A stretch of DNA of 64,000 nt from Actinopolymorpha cephalotaxi (GTDB taxonomy: Bacteria > Actinomycetota > Actinomycetes > Propionibacteriales > Actinopolymorphaceae): contig NZ_JACBZA010000001.1 of NCBI RefSeq assembly GCF_013408535.1, forward strand, positions 6,408,850 through 6,472,849, given 5' to 3'. The notes under the pieces were generated by a model. The model was not told the DNA's origin. It saw only the letters and a program-made list of their open reading frames with translations, and searched no databases. Both the position numbers and the translations under genes were made by a program. Below, one piece after another: positions 8,467-15,931 of this stretch. How positions within the stretch are numbered: position 1 is the first letter of the stretch; each line of letters begins with the position of its first letter.

Positions 8467-9495
8467 TCATCGCCGGGGACGGGTGCGCCGCCGCGTGGAC
8501 GCCGCCAGGTCGGTGCAGCCGTCAAGCAGGCGTTGCAGACCGAACTCGAACAGCGCGTCCAGGTCGAAGTCGTACTCCTCCTCGGCGAGCCGGGCGAACG
8601 TCACCAGCCGCTGCTCGGCGACGATCCGGTCGATGGCCGGCTGCTGGGCCGCCATCCACTCCTGGTTCGTCAGCCCGCTGGCCGCTTCCGCCTCCGCCTC
8701 GCTCTCCAGGTTGACCGCCGTGCCGCGCACGTAGTTGAACAGCGTCAGGTGCATGGTGAACGCCGTCTGCAGGTCGAAGCCCTCGGCGACCAGACCGGCG
8801 AGCACCCATTCGGTGTACGGCAGGGCGTGCGGGGTCGCCTGCGGGCGGGTGATCGACATGGTGGGCGCGAGCCAGGGATGCCGGCGGAAGATCGCCCACA
8901 GCGTCCGGGCCACCAGGTCCAGCCGCGCCCGCCAGCCGTCCGGTGGCTCGGCCGGGAGCGGCGAAGCCGCCATCACCGCGTCCATCATCCGCAGCAGCAG
9001 ATCGTCCTTGTCGCGCACGTGCCGGTACAGCGACATGGTGGCGACTCCGAGTTCGACGGCCACCCGGCGCATCGACACGGCCGAGACGCCCTCGGCGTCC
9101 GCGACGGCGATCGCCGCCTCGACGACGCGCTCGGTGGTGAGCGTACGGTCCGCCGGGGCTCGGCCGTCAGTAGTGGCTCGGCCGTCAGTGGTGGTTCGGG
9201 TGTCGGTGGTGGTTCGGTTGCCGGTGGTGGCGCGGCCGGCCGGGTCGGTTGGCCGGTTGACCGGCCTTCCGCGCTCGGCGACCACGGTGCCGACGCCGGG
9301 CACGGCCCGCACCAGGCCGAGGTGGCGAAGCTCGGTGAGCGCCTTGGTGGCGGTCGCCATCGCCACGCCCCACTCACGGGTGATCTCCCGGGTCGAGGGA
9401 ACCCGGTCGCCCGGTGCGAGCTCGCCGGTCTCGATGCGGCGACGGAGCGCGGCGACGACCTCGCGGCACCGCGACGCCGTGGACGAAGCTGCCAT
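8467..9495 (-). CDS. GntR-TetR fusion transcriptional regulator
   Basis: 342 residues from the ATG at 9495. Residues 10-75 are a GntR winged helix-turn-helix ([26 protein letters not shown] is its hallmark region). Residues 76-113 are a Thr/Asp/Gly-rich repeat linker, residues 115-165 a TetR HTH ([21 protein letters not shown]) and the rest a TetR_C_1 ligand domain. Two DNA-binding domains in one chain are a recognised actinobacterial architecture. It is transcribed divergently from a FAD monooxygenase, and a pair of matching inverted sequences lies in the shared intergenic DNA, so autoregulation and repression of the oxygenase are likely. The inducer is unknown. Confidence 0.88.
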   Translation of the reverse strand: MAASSTASRCREVVAALRRRIETGELAPGDRVPSTREITREWGVAMATATKALTELRHLGLVRAVPGVGTVVAERGRPVNRPTDPAGRATTGNRTTTDTRTTTDGRATTDGRAPADRTLTTERVVEAAIAVADAEGVSAVSMRRVAVELGVATMSLYRHVRDKDDLLLRMMDAVMAASPLPAEPPDGWRARLDLVARTLWAIFRRHPWLAPTMSITRPQATPHALPYTEWVLAGLVAEGFDLQTAFTMHLTLFNYVRGTAVNLESEAEAEAASGLTNQEWMAAQQPAIDRIVAEQRLVTFARLAEEEYDFDLDALFEFGLQRLLDGCTDLAASTRRRTRPRR

Positions 9496-9530
9496 CCGGG
9501 GGCCCTTCCCTTCTGCGGATCCTGCGGAGT

Positions 9531-9554
9531 CGTACGACCGCTGTACTAGTGCAC
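9531..9554. promoter_or_regulatory. Operator-like repeat A (near regulator gene)
   Basis: The element reads CGTACGACCG, then CTG, then TACTAGTGCAC. Repeat B at 9632-9652 carries the same two blocks on the opposite strand without the CTG. The core GYACTAGTRC is nearly palindromic. The site is 36 bp from the start codon of the GntR-TetR gene, where a repressor would block its own promoter. The binding itself is inferred. Confidence 0.65.
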
Positions 9555-9631
9555 CGACGCCCTGCTCAGCCTAGCCTTCCGACGCCGGACCACCAGTCGG
9601 TCGCGCCGCCAGGCCGGCTGTCAGGCGGTGA

Positions 9632-9652
9632 GTGCACTAGTACGGTCGTACG
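9632..9652. promoter_or_regulatory. Operator-like repeat B (near FAD monooxygenase)
   Basis: The inverted copy of repeat A: GTGCACTAGTA joined to CGGTCGTACG. It ends 20 bp before the -35 box proposed for the monooxygenase. Two 21-bp sequences matching perfectly apart from a 3-base insertion, in opposite orientation 77 bp apart, are very unlikely by chance and fit a looping or cooperative repressor. Confidence 0.65.
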
Positions 9653-9672
9653 GATCATGTTGTAAACAACGC

Positions 9673-9701
9673 TTGCACGGACTGTGCGTACACCGTACAG
9701 T
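9673..9701 (+). promoter_or_regulatory. Leaderless sigma-70-type promoter of the FAD monooxygenase
   Basis: The -35 box TTGCAC (9673-9678), a 17-bp spacer and -10 box TACAGT (9696-9701) lie just before the ATG at 9709. Transcription would start at or next to the A of the ATG, so the mRNA should be leaderless; no ribosome site is visible. Leaderless genes are common in actinobacteria. Confidence 0.6.
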
Positions 9702-9708
9702 CACCGCC

Positions 9709-10914
9709 ATGTCGAACAAGACCGTCCTCGTTTCCGGCGCCAGCATCGCCGGCCCGGCCGCCGCGTACTGGCTACGCAGAGCCGGCTACAGCCCCACCGT
9801 CGTCGAGCGCGCGCCGGCACCCCGGCCCGGCGGCCAGGCGGTCGACCTGCGCGGCGCCGGCCGCACTGTGATCACCCGGATGGGACTGATGGAGCGGGCA
9901 CGGGCAATCTCGCTGGACCAGCGCGGCCTCGCCCTGGTCGACAGCCGGGGCCGGATCACCGCTCGGATGCCGGCGGACAGCTTCGGCGGCGAGGGCATCG
10001 TGTCCGAGATCGAGATCCTGCGCGGCGACCTGTGCGAGTTGCTGTACGACGCCACGCTGCCCGACACCGAGTACCTCTTCGACGACACCATCACCGAGCT
10101 GCGCCAGGACGAGGACGGCGTGCAGGTGAGGTTCGAACGCGCCGCTCCCCGCCGGTTCGACCTGGTGGTGGGCGCCGACGGGCTGCACTCGACCGTCCGC
10201 GCACTGGCGTTCGGTCCCGAGGAGAGGTACGTCCGCCCGCTGGACTGCTACACCGCCTGGTTCACCACCACTGAGGACATCGCGCTCGACGACTGGTACC
10301 TCATGCACAACGCGCCCGGCGGGCTGGTCGCGTCAGCCCGGCCGGGCCGCCTGCCCGGTGAGGTGAAGGCCGGGCTGAGCTTTCGGTCCGAGCCGCTGTC
10401 GTACGACCGGCGCGACGTACGCGGGCAGCAGGACGTGATCGCGGCACGGTTCGCCCGGGTGGGCTGGGAGGTCCCGCGGTTGCTCGCCGGAATGCGTGCC
10501 GGCACCGACTTCGCGTTCGACTCGATCGGGCAGGTGCACCTCGACCACTGGTCCTGCGGCCGGGTCGTGCTGCTCGGCGACGCCGGCTACTGCCCGACCC
10601 CGCTCACCGGGCTGGGGACCAGCGTCGCCCTGGTCGGTGCGTACGTGCTGGCCGGTGAGCTCGCCGCCGGCGGCGACCACGCGACCGCCTTCGCCCGCTA
10701 CGAGAACCGCATCCGGCCCTACGTCACCAGCGCGCAGGAGCTCCCGCCGGGCGGGGTGTCGGGATACGCGCCGATGAGTGCGGCGGCGATCCGGGCGCGG
10801 GGGCTGTCCATGCGGTGGATGAACCGGTGGCCGATGCGGCCGTTGATGGCCCGGCAGTTCGCCAAGGCGGCCGACATCGAACTCCCCGAGTACGCCTTCG
10901 CAAGCGTGGGTTGA
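9709..10914 (+). CDS. FAD-dependent aromatic-type monooxygenase
   Basis: 401 residues from the ATG at 9709. The N-terminal dinucleotide-binding fold is VLVSGASIAGPAAAYWLRRAG, in the GxSxAG variant typical of TetX/PHBH-like enzymes. The second FAD motif is LVVGADGLHSTVR (DG motif, residues 150-165) and the third GDAGYCPTPLTGLGTSVAL (GD motif, near residue 290). Enzymes of this class hydroxylate aromatic rings or inactivate antibiotics with NAD(P)H and oxygen. Control by the divergent GntR-TetR repressor suggests a detoxification or catabolic role induced by its substrate. No partner genes follow; the MFS gene begins 114 bp downstream and may be co-expressed. Confidence 0.88.
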   Translation: MSNKTVLVSGASIAGPAAAYWLRRAGYSPTVVERAPAPRPGGQAVDLRGAGRTVITRMGLMERARAISLDQRGLALVDSRGRITARMPADSFGGEGIVSEIEILRGDLCELLYDATLPDTEYLFDDTITELRQDEDGVQVRFERAAPRRFDLVVGADGLHSTVRALAFGPEERYVRPLDCYTAWFTTTEDIALDDWYLMHNAPGGLVASARPGRLPGEVKAGLSFRSEPLSYDRRDVRGQQDVIAARFARVGWEVPRLLAGMRAGTDFAFDSIGQVHLDHWSCGRVVLLGDAGYCPTPLTGLGTSVALVGAYVLAGELAAGGDHATAFARYENRIRPYVTSAQELPPGGVSGYAPMSAAAIRARGLSMRWMNRWPMRPLMARQFAKAADIELPEYAFASVG

Positions 10915-11028
10915 CAGCGGTGCCCGGCGCGGAGTCCGGCGCCGGTCCGGGAGTGGCCAGGCCGGTCCCAGTCAGTGCGGCCTTGCAGGCTTGACCGTCG
11001 CTCCGTGCCGCGAGAACGATGGCGGCCC

Positions 11029-12297
11029 GTGAACACAACCCGCGGGCCGCGCGTGAAGGACGACGAAACCCTGGACCGGCGGCACTGGCGCTGGGCGGTG
11101 CTCGCGTCGATGGCCGACTACATCGACGCCGGTTCGATCGTGGCGGGTTCCGCGGGCCTTGCCCTGTGGGCGAGCGCATACCACCTGAGCAGCGGTGCGG
11201 TCGGCCTGATCGCGGCGTTCAGCTCGAACGCCATCTCGGCCGGCGTCGGCTGCCTGATCGGCGGCTGGCTGGGTGACCGGGTGGGCCGCAAACGGGTCTA
11301 CCAGTGGGACCTGCTGGTGTACGCGTTCGGGACGCTGTTCATCATCTTCTCGCCCAGCCTGCCCGGTCTGCTGGTCGGCTTCGTCATCGTCGGGCTCGCG
11401 GTCGGCGCGGACATCCCCACGTCGTGGACGCTGATCGCGGAGTTCTCCCCGGCTCGGGCGCGCGGGAAGATGCTCGGCCTCACCAACGTGTTCTGGTCAC
11501 TCGGCCCGGTGCTGACGCTGGCGCTCGCCTGGGCGCTCGCACCCCTTGGCCTGCTGGGGATCCGGATCGTCTTCGCCCACCTGCTGGTGGTGGCGCTGGT
11601 GACGTGGTTCTTCCGCCGCGGGATGGTCGAGTCCGAACGCTGGCGCAACGCCGGCCGGCAGGCGGGGATGCGGCTGCGGGACTTCACCACGAAGGCGAAC
11701 CTGCGGGCGTTCGCGTTCGTGTTCGCGATGTTCCTGCCGTGGAACCTCGTCGCGGGGACGGCCGGGTTCTTCTTCCCGTACATCCTGCGTACCGTCGGCG
11801 GCGCCGGCCAGGGAACCAGCGTCGCCCTGCAGGCGATGGGCTTCCTCGTCGTGTCGATCACCACGTCGGTGGTGTTCATGCCGCTCAGCGACACCCGGCA
11901 CCGGCGGCTGCTGTTCGGGATCGGCGCGGCGCTGCAGGCGATCGCGTACGGCGTGCTGTTCACGTTCCCGCTCGGCGTGGGGGTCGCCGTGGTCTACCTC
12001 GTGGTGAACAACCTCGGCAGCGGGTTCGGGCAGGGACCGTTCTTCCGGGTCTGGTCGACCGAGCTGTTCCCGACCCGGATCAGGGCGAGCTCACAGGCGT
12101 TGCTGTACGGCGTGGTGCGGATCCTCATCGGTGGCTGGAGTTTCCTGGTGCCGGTGCTCGCGGCGACCGGATTCCACACGCTCGCGCTGATCCTGCTGTG
12201 CCTGCTGGTGATCAGCGGTGCTGTCGGGCTGGTGTTCATGCCGCGTACGGCCGGCAAGAGCCTTGAACAGATCCAGGCCGAACGCGCGCCGGCCTGA
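11029..12297 (+). CDS. MFS transporter, sugar/organic-acid porter type
   Basis: 422 residues from the GTG at 11029; the ribosome site is weak and a start at the GTG at 11005 is possible. Twelve membrane segments can be traced. Between segments 2 and 3 lies motif A, GGWLGDRVGRKRVY; after segment 6 the loop RRGMVESERWRNAGRQAGM; and late in the protein ELFPTRIRASSQ, the PETxFPTRxR-like signature of the sugar porter and metabolite:H+ symporter families. It is probably a proton-coupled importer of a sugar or carboxylate. Its place directly after the inducible monooxygenase would suit uptake or efflux of the same compound, which is inference. Confidence 0.85.
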   Translation: MNTTRGPRVKDDETLDRRHWRWAVLASMADYIDAGSIVAGSAGLALWASAYHLSSGAVGLIAAFSSNAISAGVGCLIGGWLGDRVGRKRVYQWDLLVYAFGTLFIIFSPSLPGLLVGFVIVGLAVGADIPTSWTLIAEFSPARARGKMLGLTNVFWSLGPVLTLALAWALAPLGLLGIRIVFAHLLVVALVTWFFRRGMVESERWRNAGRQAGMRLRDFTTKANLRAFAFVFAMFLPWNLVAGTAGFFFPYILRTVGGAGQGTSVALQAMGFLVVSITTSVVFMPLSDTRHRRLLFGIGAALQAIAYGVLFTFPLGVGVAVVYLVVNNLGSGFGQGPFFRVWSTELFPTRIRASSQALLYGVVRILIGGWSFLVPVLAATGFHTLALILLCLLVISGAVGLVFMPRTAGKSLEQIQAERAPA

Positions 12298-12330
12298 CGA
12301 GCGCCTCAGCTGGTTCGGCAGGATGACGAC

Positions 12331-12843
12331 ATGGCATGGATCGCGCCGCAGGTCGAACGAGGTCATGCGGAGCCGCTCGTCGGCGACGAACGCGCTGTCC
12401 TCGACGGATGGCTGGACTGGCACCGCGCCACCTTGCTGCACAAGTGCGCCGGGCTGACCGGCGAGCAGTTGGCCCGCCGGGCGGTCCCCACGTCGAACCT
12501 CTCGCTGCTCGGACTTCTCCGGCACGTCGCGGAGGTGGAGCGAATGTGGTTCCGCCGGAATGTGGGTGGTGAGATCCTTCCGGCGGTCTACCCGGCCGGC
12601 GTGGACTTCGACGACGCCGACGCGAGCGGCGCCGAGACCGACTACGCGACGCTGGTGGCGGAGATGGCCGCCGCCCGGACTGCCGTCGCGGGCGTGGGCC
12701 TGGACACCGAGTTCGCGATGGCGAGCTGGGGCCGGCAGGTGTCCCTGCGCTGGATCTACGTGCACCTGATCGAGGAGTACGCCAGGCACAACGGCCACGC
12801 GGACCTGCTGCGCCAGATCGTCGACGGCACCACCGGCGTCTGA
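12331..12843 (+). CDS. DinB-like (DUF664) protein
   Basis: 170 residues from the ATG at 12331. The four-helix DinB/DUF664 fold is indicated by RATLLHKCAGLTGEQLARRAVP, SLLGLLRHVAEVERMWFRR and WIYVHLIEEYARHNGHADLLR. The three conserved histidines (H65-type in LLRHVAEVE, and HLIEEYARHNGH at the end) form a metal site. The family includes mycothiol-dependent transferases and isomerases of actinobacteria, and many members are annotated as mycothiol-dependent on that basis. The substrate is unknown. The gene stands alone, 33 bp after the MFS stop. Confidence 0.87.
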   Translation: MAWIAPQVERGHAEPLVGDERAVLDGWLDWHRATLLHKCAGLTGEQLARRAVPTSNLSLLGLLRHVAEVERMWFRRNVGGEILPAVYPAGVDFDDADASGAETDYATLVAEMAAARTAVAGVGLDTEFAMASWGRQVSLRWIYVHLIEEYARHNGHADLLRQIVDGTTGV

Positions 12844-12864
12844 CTCCGTATCGTCGGCCGGGCC

Positions 12865-13761
12865 TTACGGGATGAACCGGGACAGGGCGATGTCGAGGTA
12901 GTGCTCGGCGTGGTCGCGCGGACCGTGGCGCAAGGCCCAGTCGACCAGGCTCAGGCTCGCGTGTGCCCAGTACGCGCGGAGCAGCACCGGGTCCACCTGC
13001 TTGTCGAAGATCTCGTCCAGGCGGGAAATCGCTTCCGGCTCGACCGACGGACCGCCGGCCGGCCGGGTGACGCGCAGGAACGCGAGCTGGAACCGCAGCT
13101 TCAGCAGGGCGAACCACCGGTCACCGCGCCCGATGCCGGCCCAGTCGACGATGCCGCTGACGGCTCCGGTCGGGTCGAGGAGGACGTTGCCGGGTACGAG
13201 ATCCAGGTGCACCAGGTCGACGCCGGCCAGGTGCGTCGGCGCGACCTCGCCGACCTCGTGGATCCACTGCAGCAACCTGCGGCTCCGTTCGTCGTACCGG
13301 TCGAGCGTCTCGTGCAGGCACCAGCCGTCCCCGCTCTCCCGCAGGTGAAGTTTGGGGACGTGGACGTCCGGTCGGTCGGCGAGGACTCCAGCCAGAAGGT
13401 CGTTCGCCGCGACGATCGCGTCGACCGTCCGCGCCGTCACGTGTGCGGGTGGCGCGCCCGGCAGTCGTTCCTGGAGGATGACGGCGTTCTCGGAGACGTC
13501 GGTGACGAGTTCGTGGCGTGGCGCCGGGGCGCCACGCTCGCGGGCGAGAGCGAGGACGCCGGCGATGTGGCGCAGGAAGTCGGCGGGCGCGGTCGAGCGG
13601 GTGAGCACGCCGTCGCGACCGTCCGGCCGCCGTACGAACACCGCCTCACTGACCTCGCCCTGGGCGGCGGCCCCGACGAACTCGAGGCACAGCCCGGACC
13701 GCGCGTTGAGGTCGTCGACGAGTCGCCGCGCGCTGCTCGTTGCCGGATCCACAACCGTCAC
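12865..13761 (-). CDS. Aminoglycoside phosphotransferase-family kinase
   Basis: 298 residues from a GTG start. The catalytic loop is LVHLDLVPGNVLLD (HxDxxxxN, where the D is the catalytic base) and the metal-binding segment is GIVDWAGIGRGD, as in APH and choline/homoserine kinase-like proteins. The N-lobe is recognisable (VSEAVFVRR, AVILQERLPG). Whether it inactivates an antibiotic or phosphorylates a cell metabolite cannot be told; most orphan members do not confer resistance. It lies 15 bp downstream of the FMN reductase-SnoaL gene on the same strand, so the two are probably one transcript and may fall under the same MerR control. Confidence 0.85.
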   Translation of the reverse strand: MTVVDPATSSARRLVDDLNARSGLCLEFVGAAAQGEVSEAVFVRRPDGRDGVLTRSTAPADFLRHIAGVLALARERGAPAPRHELVTDVSENAVILQERLPGAPPAHVTARTVDAIVAANDLLAGVLADRPDVHVPKLHLRESGDGWCLHETLDRYDERSRRLLQWIHEVGEVAPTHLAGVDLVHLDLVPGNVLLDPTGAVSGIVDWAGIGRGDRWFALLKLRFQLAFLRVTRPAGGPSVEPEAISRLDEIFDKQVDPVLLRAYWAHASLSLVDWALRHGPRDHAEHYLDIALSRFIP

Positions 13762-13776
13762 CCTGCGGTGGATTCG

Positions 13777-14811
13777 TCACGAGGGCAAGGGCTGTGCCTG
13801 CGCGATCGGTGTGTTCTGCCCTCCGGCGAGCCACCAGCGCCTGTCCCGTTCGACGAGCACGTACATCGCCATCTCGGAGAAACCGTCGGTCGCCTTGCCG
13901 TCGGCGTCCACCGCCTGCCTGCGTACGTGCGCGACGGCGACGTCAGGCGCCGGAGCCGTCACCCGGACGATCTCGAAGCGGGACGGCGGTGCCGCCTGCC
14001 GGGCCATCAGGGTTCGATGGATTGCGTTGAGCTCGGTGAACCCGGCCAGAGTTCTGCCGTACGGACTTCCCCACATCACGTCCGCGGCGAACAGGTGGTC
14101 GAACCTGTCCGCGTCCGAGGAATCGACACCGCCCTGTAGCGCCGTGACGAACTGCTCCACAGCGTCCGTCGCGGCCGGGTAGGCGGCCGGGTCCGCGAGG
14201 ATCGGCCGATCACCGTCCGGCACCGGAGCGGACCGGGCCGGACGCAGCGGCCTGAGCGCTTCGGCCCAGCGGGCGACACCTGCGAGCATGCGGTCGCGAG
14301 CCTCGACCTGCCTCGTCCGCGGGGCACAGCTTTGGCCGTCGAAGTCGTCGAAGAGGTTCAGCGCGACCTGGGGACCGACCCCCGCCATCCCGAGTTCGGC
14401 GGCGACCAGACGCAGGTGCTCCACCGCCCGGACCCCGCCGTCGGTGCCGTAGCCGACGAAGCCGACCGGCTTGTCACGCCACTCGGCGTACAGGTGGTCC
14501 AACGCGTTCTTCAGCACCGCCGACGTGGAGTGGTTGTACTCCGGCGACACCAGAACGTAGCCGTCGAACCTCCCGACCAGCTCCGACCATCGCCGCGTGG
14601 TCTCCTGGGCGTACTGGCCGACCATCGCCGGCGCCGGTTCGGACAGCATCGGCAGATCGACCTCGGCCAGGTCGACCAGGGTGAGGTCGTACGCGCGGTC
14701 CTGGCCTGGTTCGCTCGCGGCCGCACACACCCAGTCCGCCACCGAGTGCGCCCGCCGGAAAGGCCGGGTGCTGCCCGCGATGACCGCGAGCCGGATTGTC
14801 CTTGTACGCAT
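13777..14811 (-). CDS. NADPH-dependent FMN reductase fused to SnoaL-like domain
   Basis: 344 residues from the ATG at 14811 with an AAGGGA ribosome site. Residues 1-185 are a flavodoxin-like NADPH:FMN reductase (RLAVIAGSTRPFRRAHSVADW, then LVSPEYNHSTSAVLKNALDHL, the family signature). Residues 210-340 are a SnoaL/DUF4440 cone-shaped domain (AVEQFVTALQGGVDSSDADRF, GFTELNAIHRTLM, DRRWWLAGGQNTPI). The fusion is unusual: the second domain could hold the substrate of the flavin-dependent reduction or dimerise the enzyme. It is divergent from a MerR regulator and has a MerR-type promoter, so it is probably induced by a quinone or redox-active drug. Confidence 0.88.
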   Translation of the reverse strand: MRTRTIRLAVIAGSTRPFRRAHSVADWVCAAASEPGQDRAYDLTLVDLAEVDLPMLSEPAPAMVGQYAQETTRRWSELVGRFDGYVLVSPEYNHSTSAVLKNALDHLYAEWRDKPVGFVGYGTDGGVRAVEHLRLVAAELGMAGVGPQVALNLFDDFDGQSCAPRTRQVEARDRMLAGVARWAEALRPLRPARSAPVPDGDRPILADPAAYPAATDAVEQFVTALQGGVDSSDADRFDHLFAADVMWGSPYGRTLAGFTELNAIHRTLMARQAAPPSRFEIVRVTAPAPDVAVAHVRRQAVDADGKATDGFSEMAMYVLVERDRRWWLAGGQNTPIAQAQPLPS

Positions 14812-14849
14812 GAGTTGTCCCTTCGTTCGTCGTTGTGCCGACGCCTCGG

Positions 14850-14880
14850 AAGCTATGGGTTCAAGTGCACTTGAAGACAA
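14850..14880 (-). promoter_or_regulatory. MerR-type promoter with perfect 16-bp palindromic operator
   Basis: Read on the minus strand: -35 TTGTCT (14880-14875), a 19-bp spacer (14874-14856) and -10 TAGCTT (14855-14850). The spacer is almost filled by TTCAAGTGCACTTGAA (14875-14860), a perfect palindrome that resembles the SoxR box (CTCAAG...CTTGAG). An over-long 19-bp spacer with a central palindrome is the known signature of MerR-family activation by DNA distortion. The start site would be about 30 bp before the FMN reductase ATG. Confidence 0.8.
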
Positions 14881-14905
14881 GAGCTGCCGGTGGAACCATC
14901 ACCGA

Positions 14906-15280
14906 ATGGACTTCGACTGGCACGTTTCCGGACTGACGGTCGGCCAGGTCGCCGAGCGCATGGACATCGCACCCTCGGCCGTTCGGTGGTACGCCGACAA
15001 CGGCCTGCTGCCGTGTGAACGGGTCGCGGGCAACCGGCGGCGCTTCTTCGGCGACGTCCTCTGCCGGGTGGCGATGATCCGAGCCGCGCAGCGGGTGGGC
15101 CTCACCCTCGCGGAGATCCGTGAAGCTCTCGCCGCCCTGCCCGAGAAGGAGCCGCCCGCGCCGCAGGACTGGGAACGCCTGGCCGCCCGGCTCCGCGACG
15201 TACTCACCCAGCGCATCGACCACCTGTTCGCCCTGCTGGACGAAATGACCCCGCGAGCGAGCTCGCGCGCCGAGAGCTGA
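14906..15280 (+). CDS. MerR-family transcriptional regulator, SoxR-like
   Basis: 124 residues from the ATG at 14906. The winged HTH spans residues 9-75 (LTVGQVAERMDIAPSAVRWY, RRFFGDVLCRVAMIRAAQRVG), followed by the dimer helix (EIREALAALPEKEPPAPQDW to DHLFALLDEM). The N-terminal part is closest to SoxR, including PSAVRWYADNGLLPCERVAGN. The C-terminal cysteine cluster that binds the SoxR iron-sulfur centre is missing: the protein ends TPRASSRAES. It must therefore sense something other than by a [2Fe-2S] cluster, or have lost sensing. The palindrome in the shared promoter region is its likely binding site. Confidence 0.87.
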   Translation: MDFDWHVSGLTVGQVAERMDIAPSAVRWYADNGLLPCERVAGNRRRFFGDVLCRVAMIRAAQRVGLTLAEIREALAALPEKEPPAPQDWERLAARLRDVLTQRIDHLFALLDEMTPRASSRAES

Positions 15281-15388
15281 CGAGCACCTGGCCGGAAGAT
15301 CAATGAAAGAAGGGGTCCGGCACTGCTCCTTGCCGGCGCCCTCCAGACTGGAAGGCAGTTGTCGGCGGTCTCTCGTAGGGTCTGCGGC

Positions 15389-15814
15389 ATGGCACTGTCT
15401 GTGAACGAACGACAAGAGTTCCTTGCCGAGCCGCACGTCGCCGCGCTGGCGGTGGACGCCGAAGACGGTCGCGGGCCGCTCGTGGTGCCGATCTGGTACC
15501 AGTACGAGCCCGGCGGCGAGGCCTGGGTGCTGACCGGAGTGGATTCCCGCAAGGCGCGGTTGATCGAGGCCGCCGGCCGGTTCTCGCTGATGGTCGAACG
15601 GGTGCAGCCCTCGGTGCGCTACGTCTCCGTGGAAGGCCCGGTCACCCGGACCAGCCCGATGAACGACGAGCACCTCGACGAGATGGCGCGGCGATACCTG
15701 TCACCGGAGATCGTGGAGGGCTACATCAAGATGTCGAAGGCCGAGCACGGCGAGCAGCTCGTCGTCACCATGCGGCCGGAGCGCTGGCTGTCCGCCGACC
15801 TGGGTTCGTTCTGA
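15389..15814 (+). CDS. Pyridoxamine 5'-phosphate oxidase-fold (PNPOx/FDOR-like) protein
   Basis: 141 residues from the ATG at 15389. The split-barrel flavin-binding fold is indicated by FLAEPHVAALAVDAEDGRGPLVVPIWYQYEPGG (broken here only for description), GVDSRKARLIEAAGRFSLMVER and VSVEGPVTRTSP. The family contains flavin- and F420-dependent reductases and haem-binding proteins of actinobacteria; the exact cofactor cannot be read from the sequence. The gene stands alone between the MerR regulator and the CYTH-CHAD gene. Confidence 0.82.
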   Translation: MALSVNERQEFLAEPHVAALAVDAEDGRGPLVVPIWYQYEPGGEAWVLTGVDSRKARLIEAAGRFSLMVERVQPSVRYVSVEGPVTRTSPMNDEHLDEMARRYLSPEIVEGYIKMSKAEHGEQLVVTMRPERWLSADLGSF

Positions 15815-15931
15815 CCCGGTTTGCCTGAGGGTGCCGCCTCGTCCGGCCGCCCTGCCCCCGGCCCCCGGGTGGGCGAGGTGGCGAACCACGCCCGCGTCCG
15901 GTAGGGATGAGGCACGTCGGAAGGGAGCCGA

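Noticed and set aside
12865..13761. Antibiotic-resistance gene (aminoglycoside phosphotransferase)
   Set aside because: The kinase motifs are real, but orphan APH-fold proteins often act on other substrates; there is no evidence for resistance.
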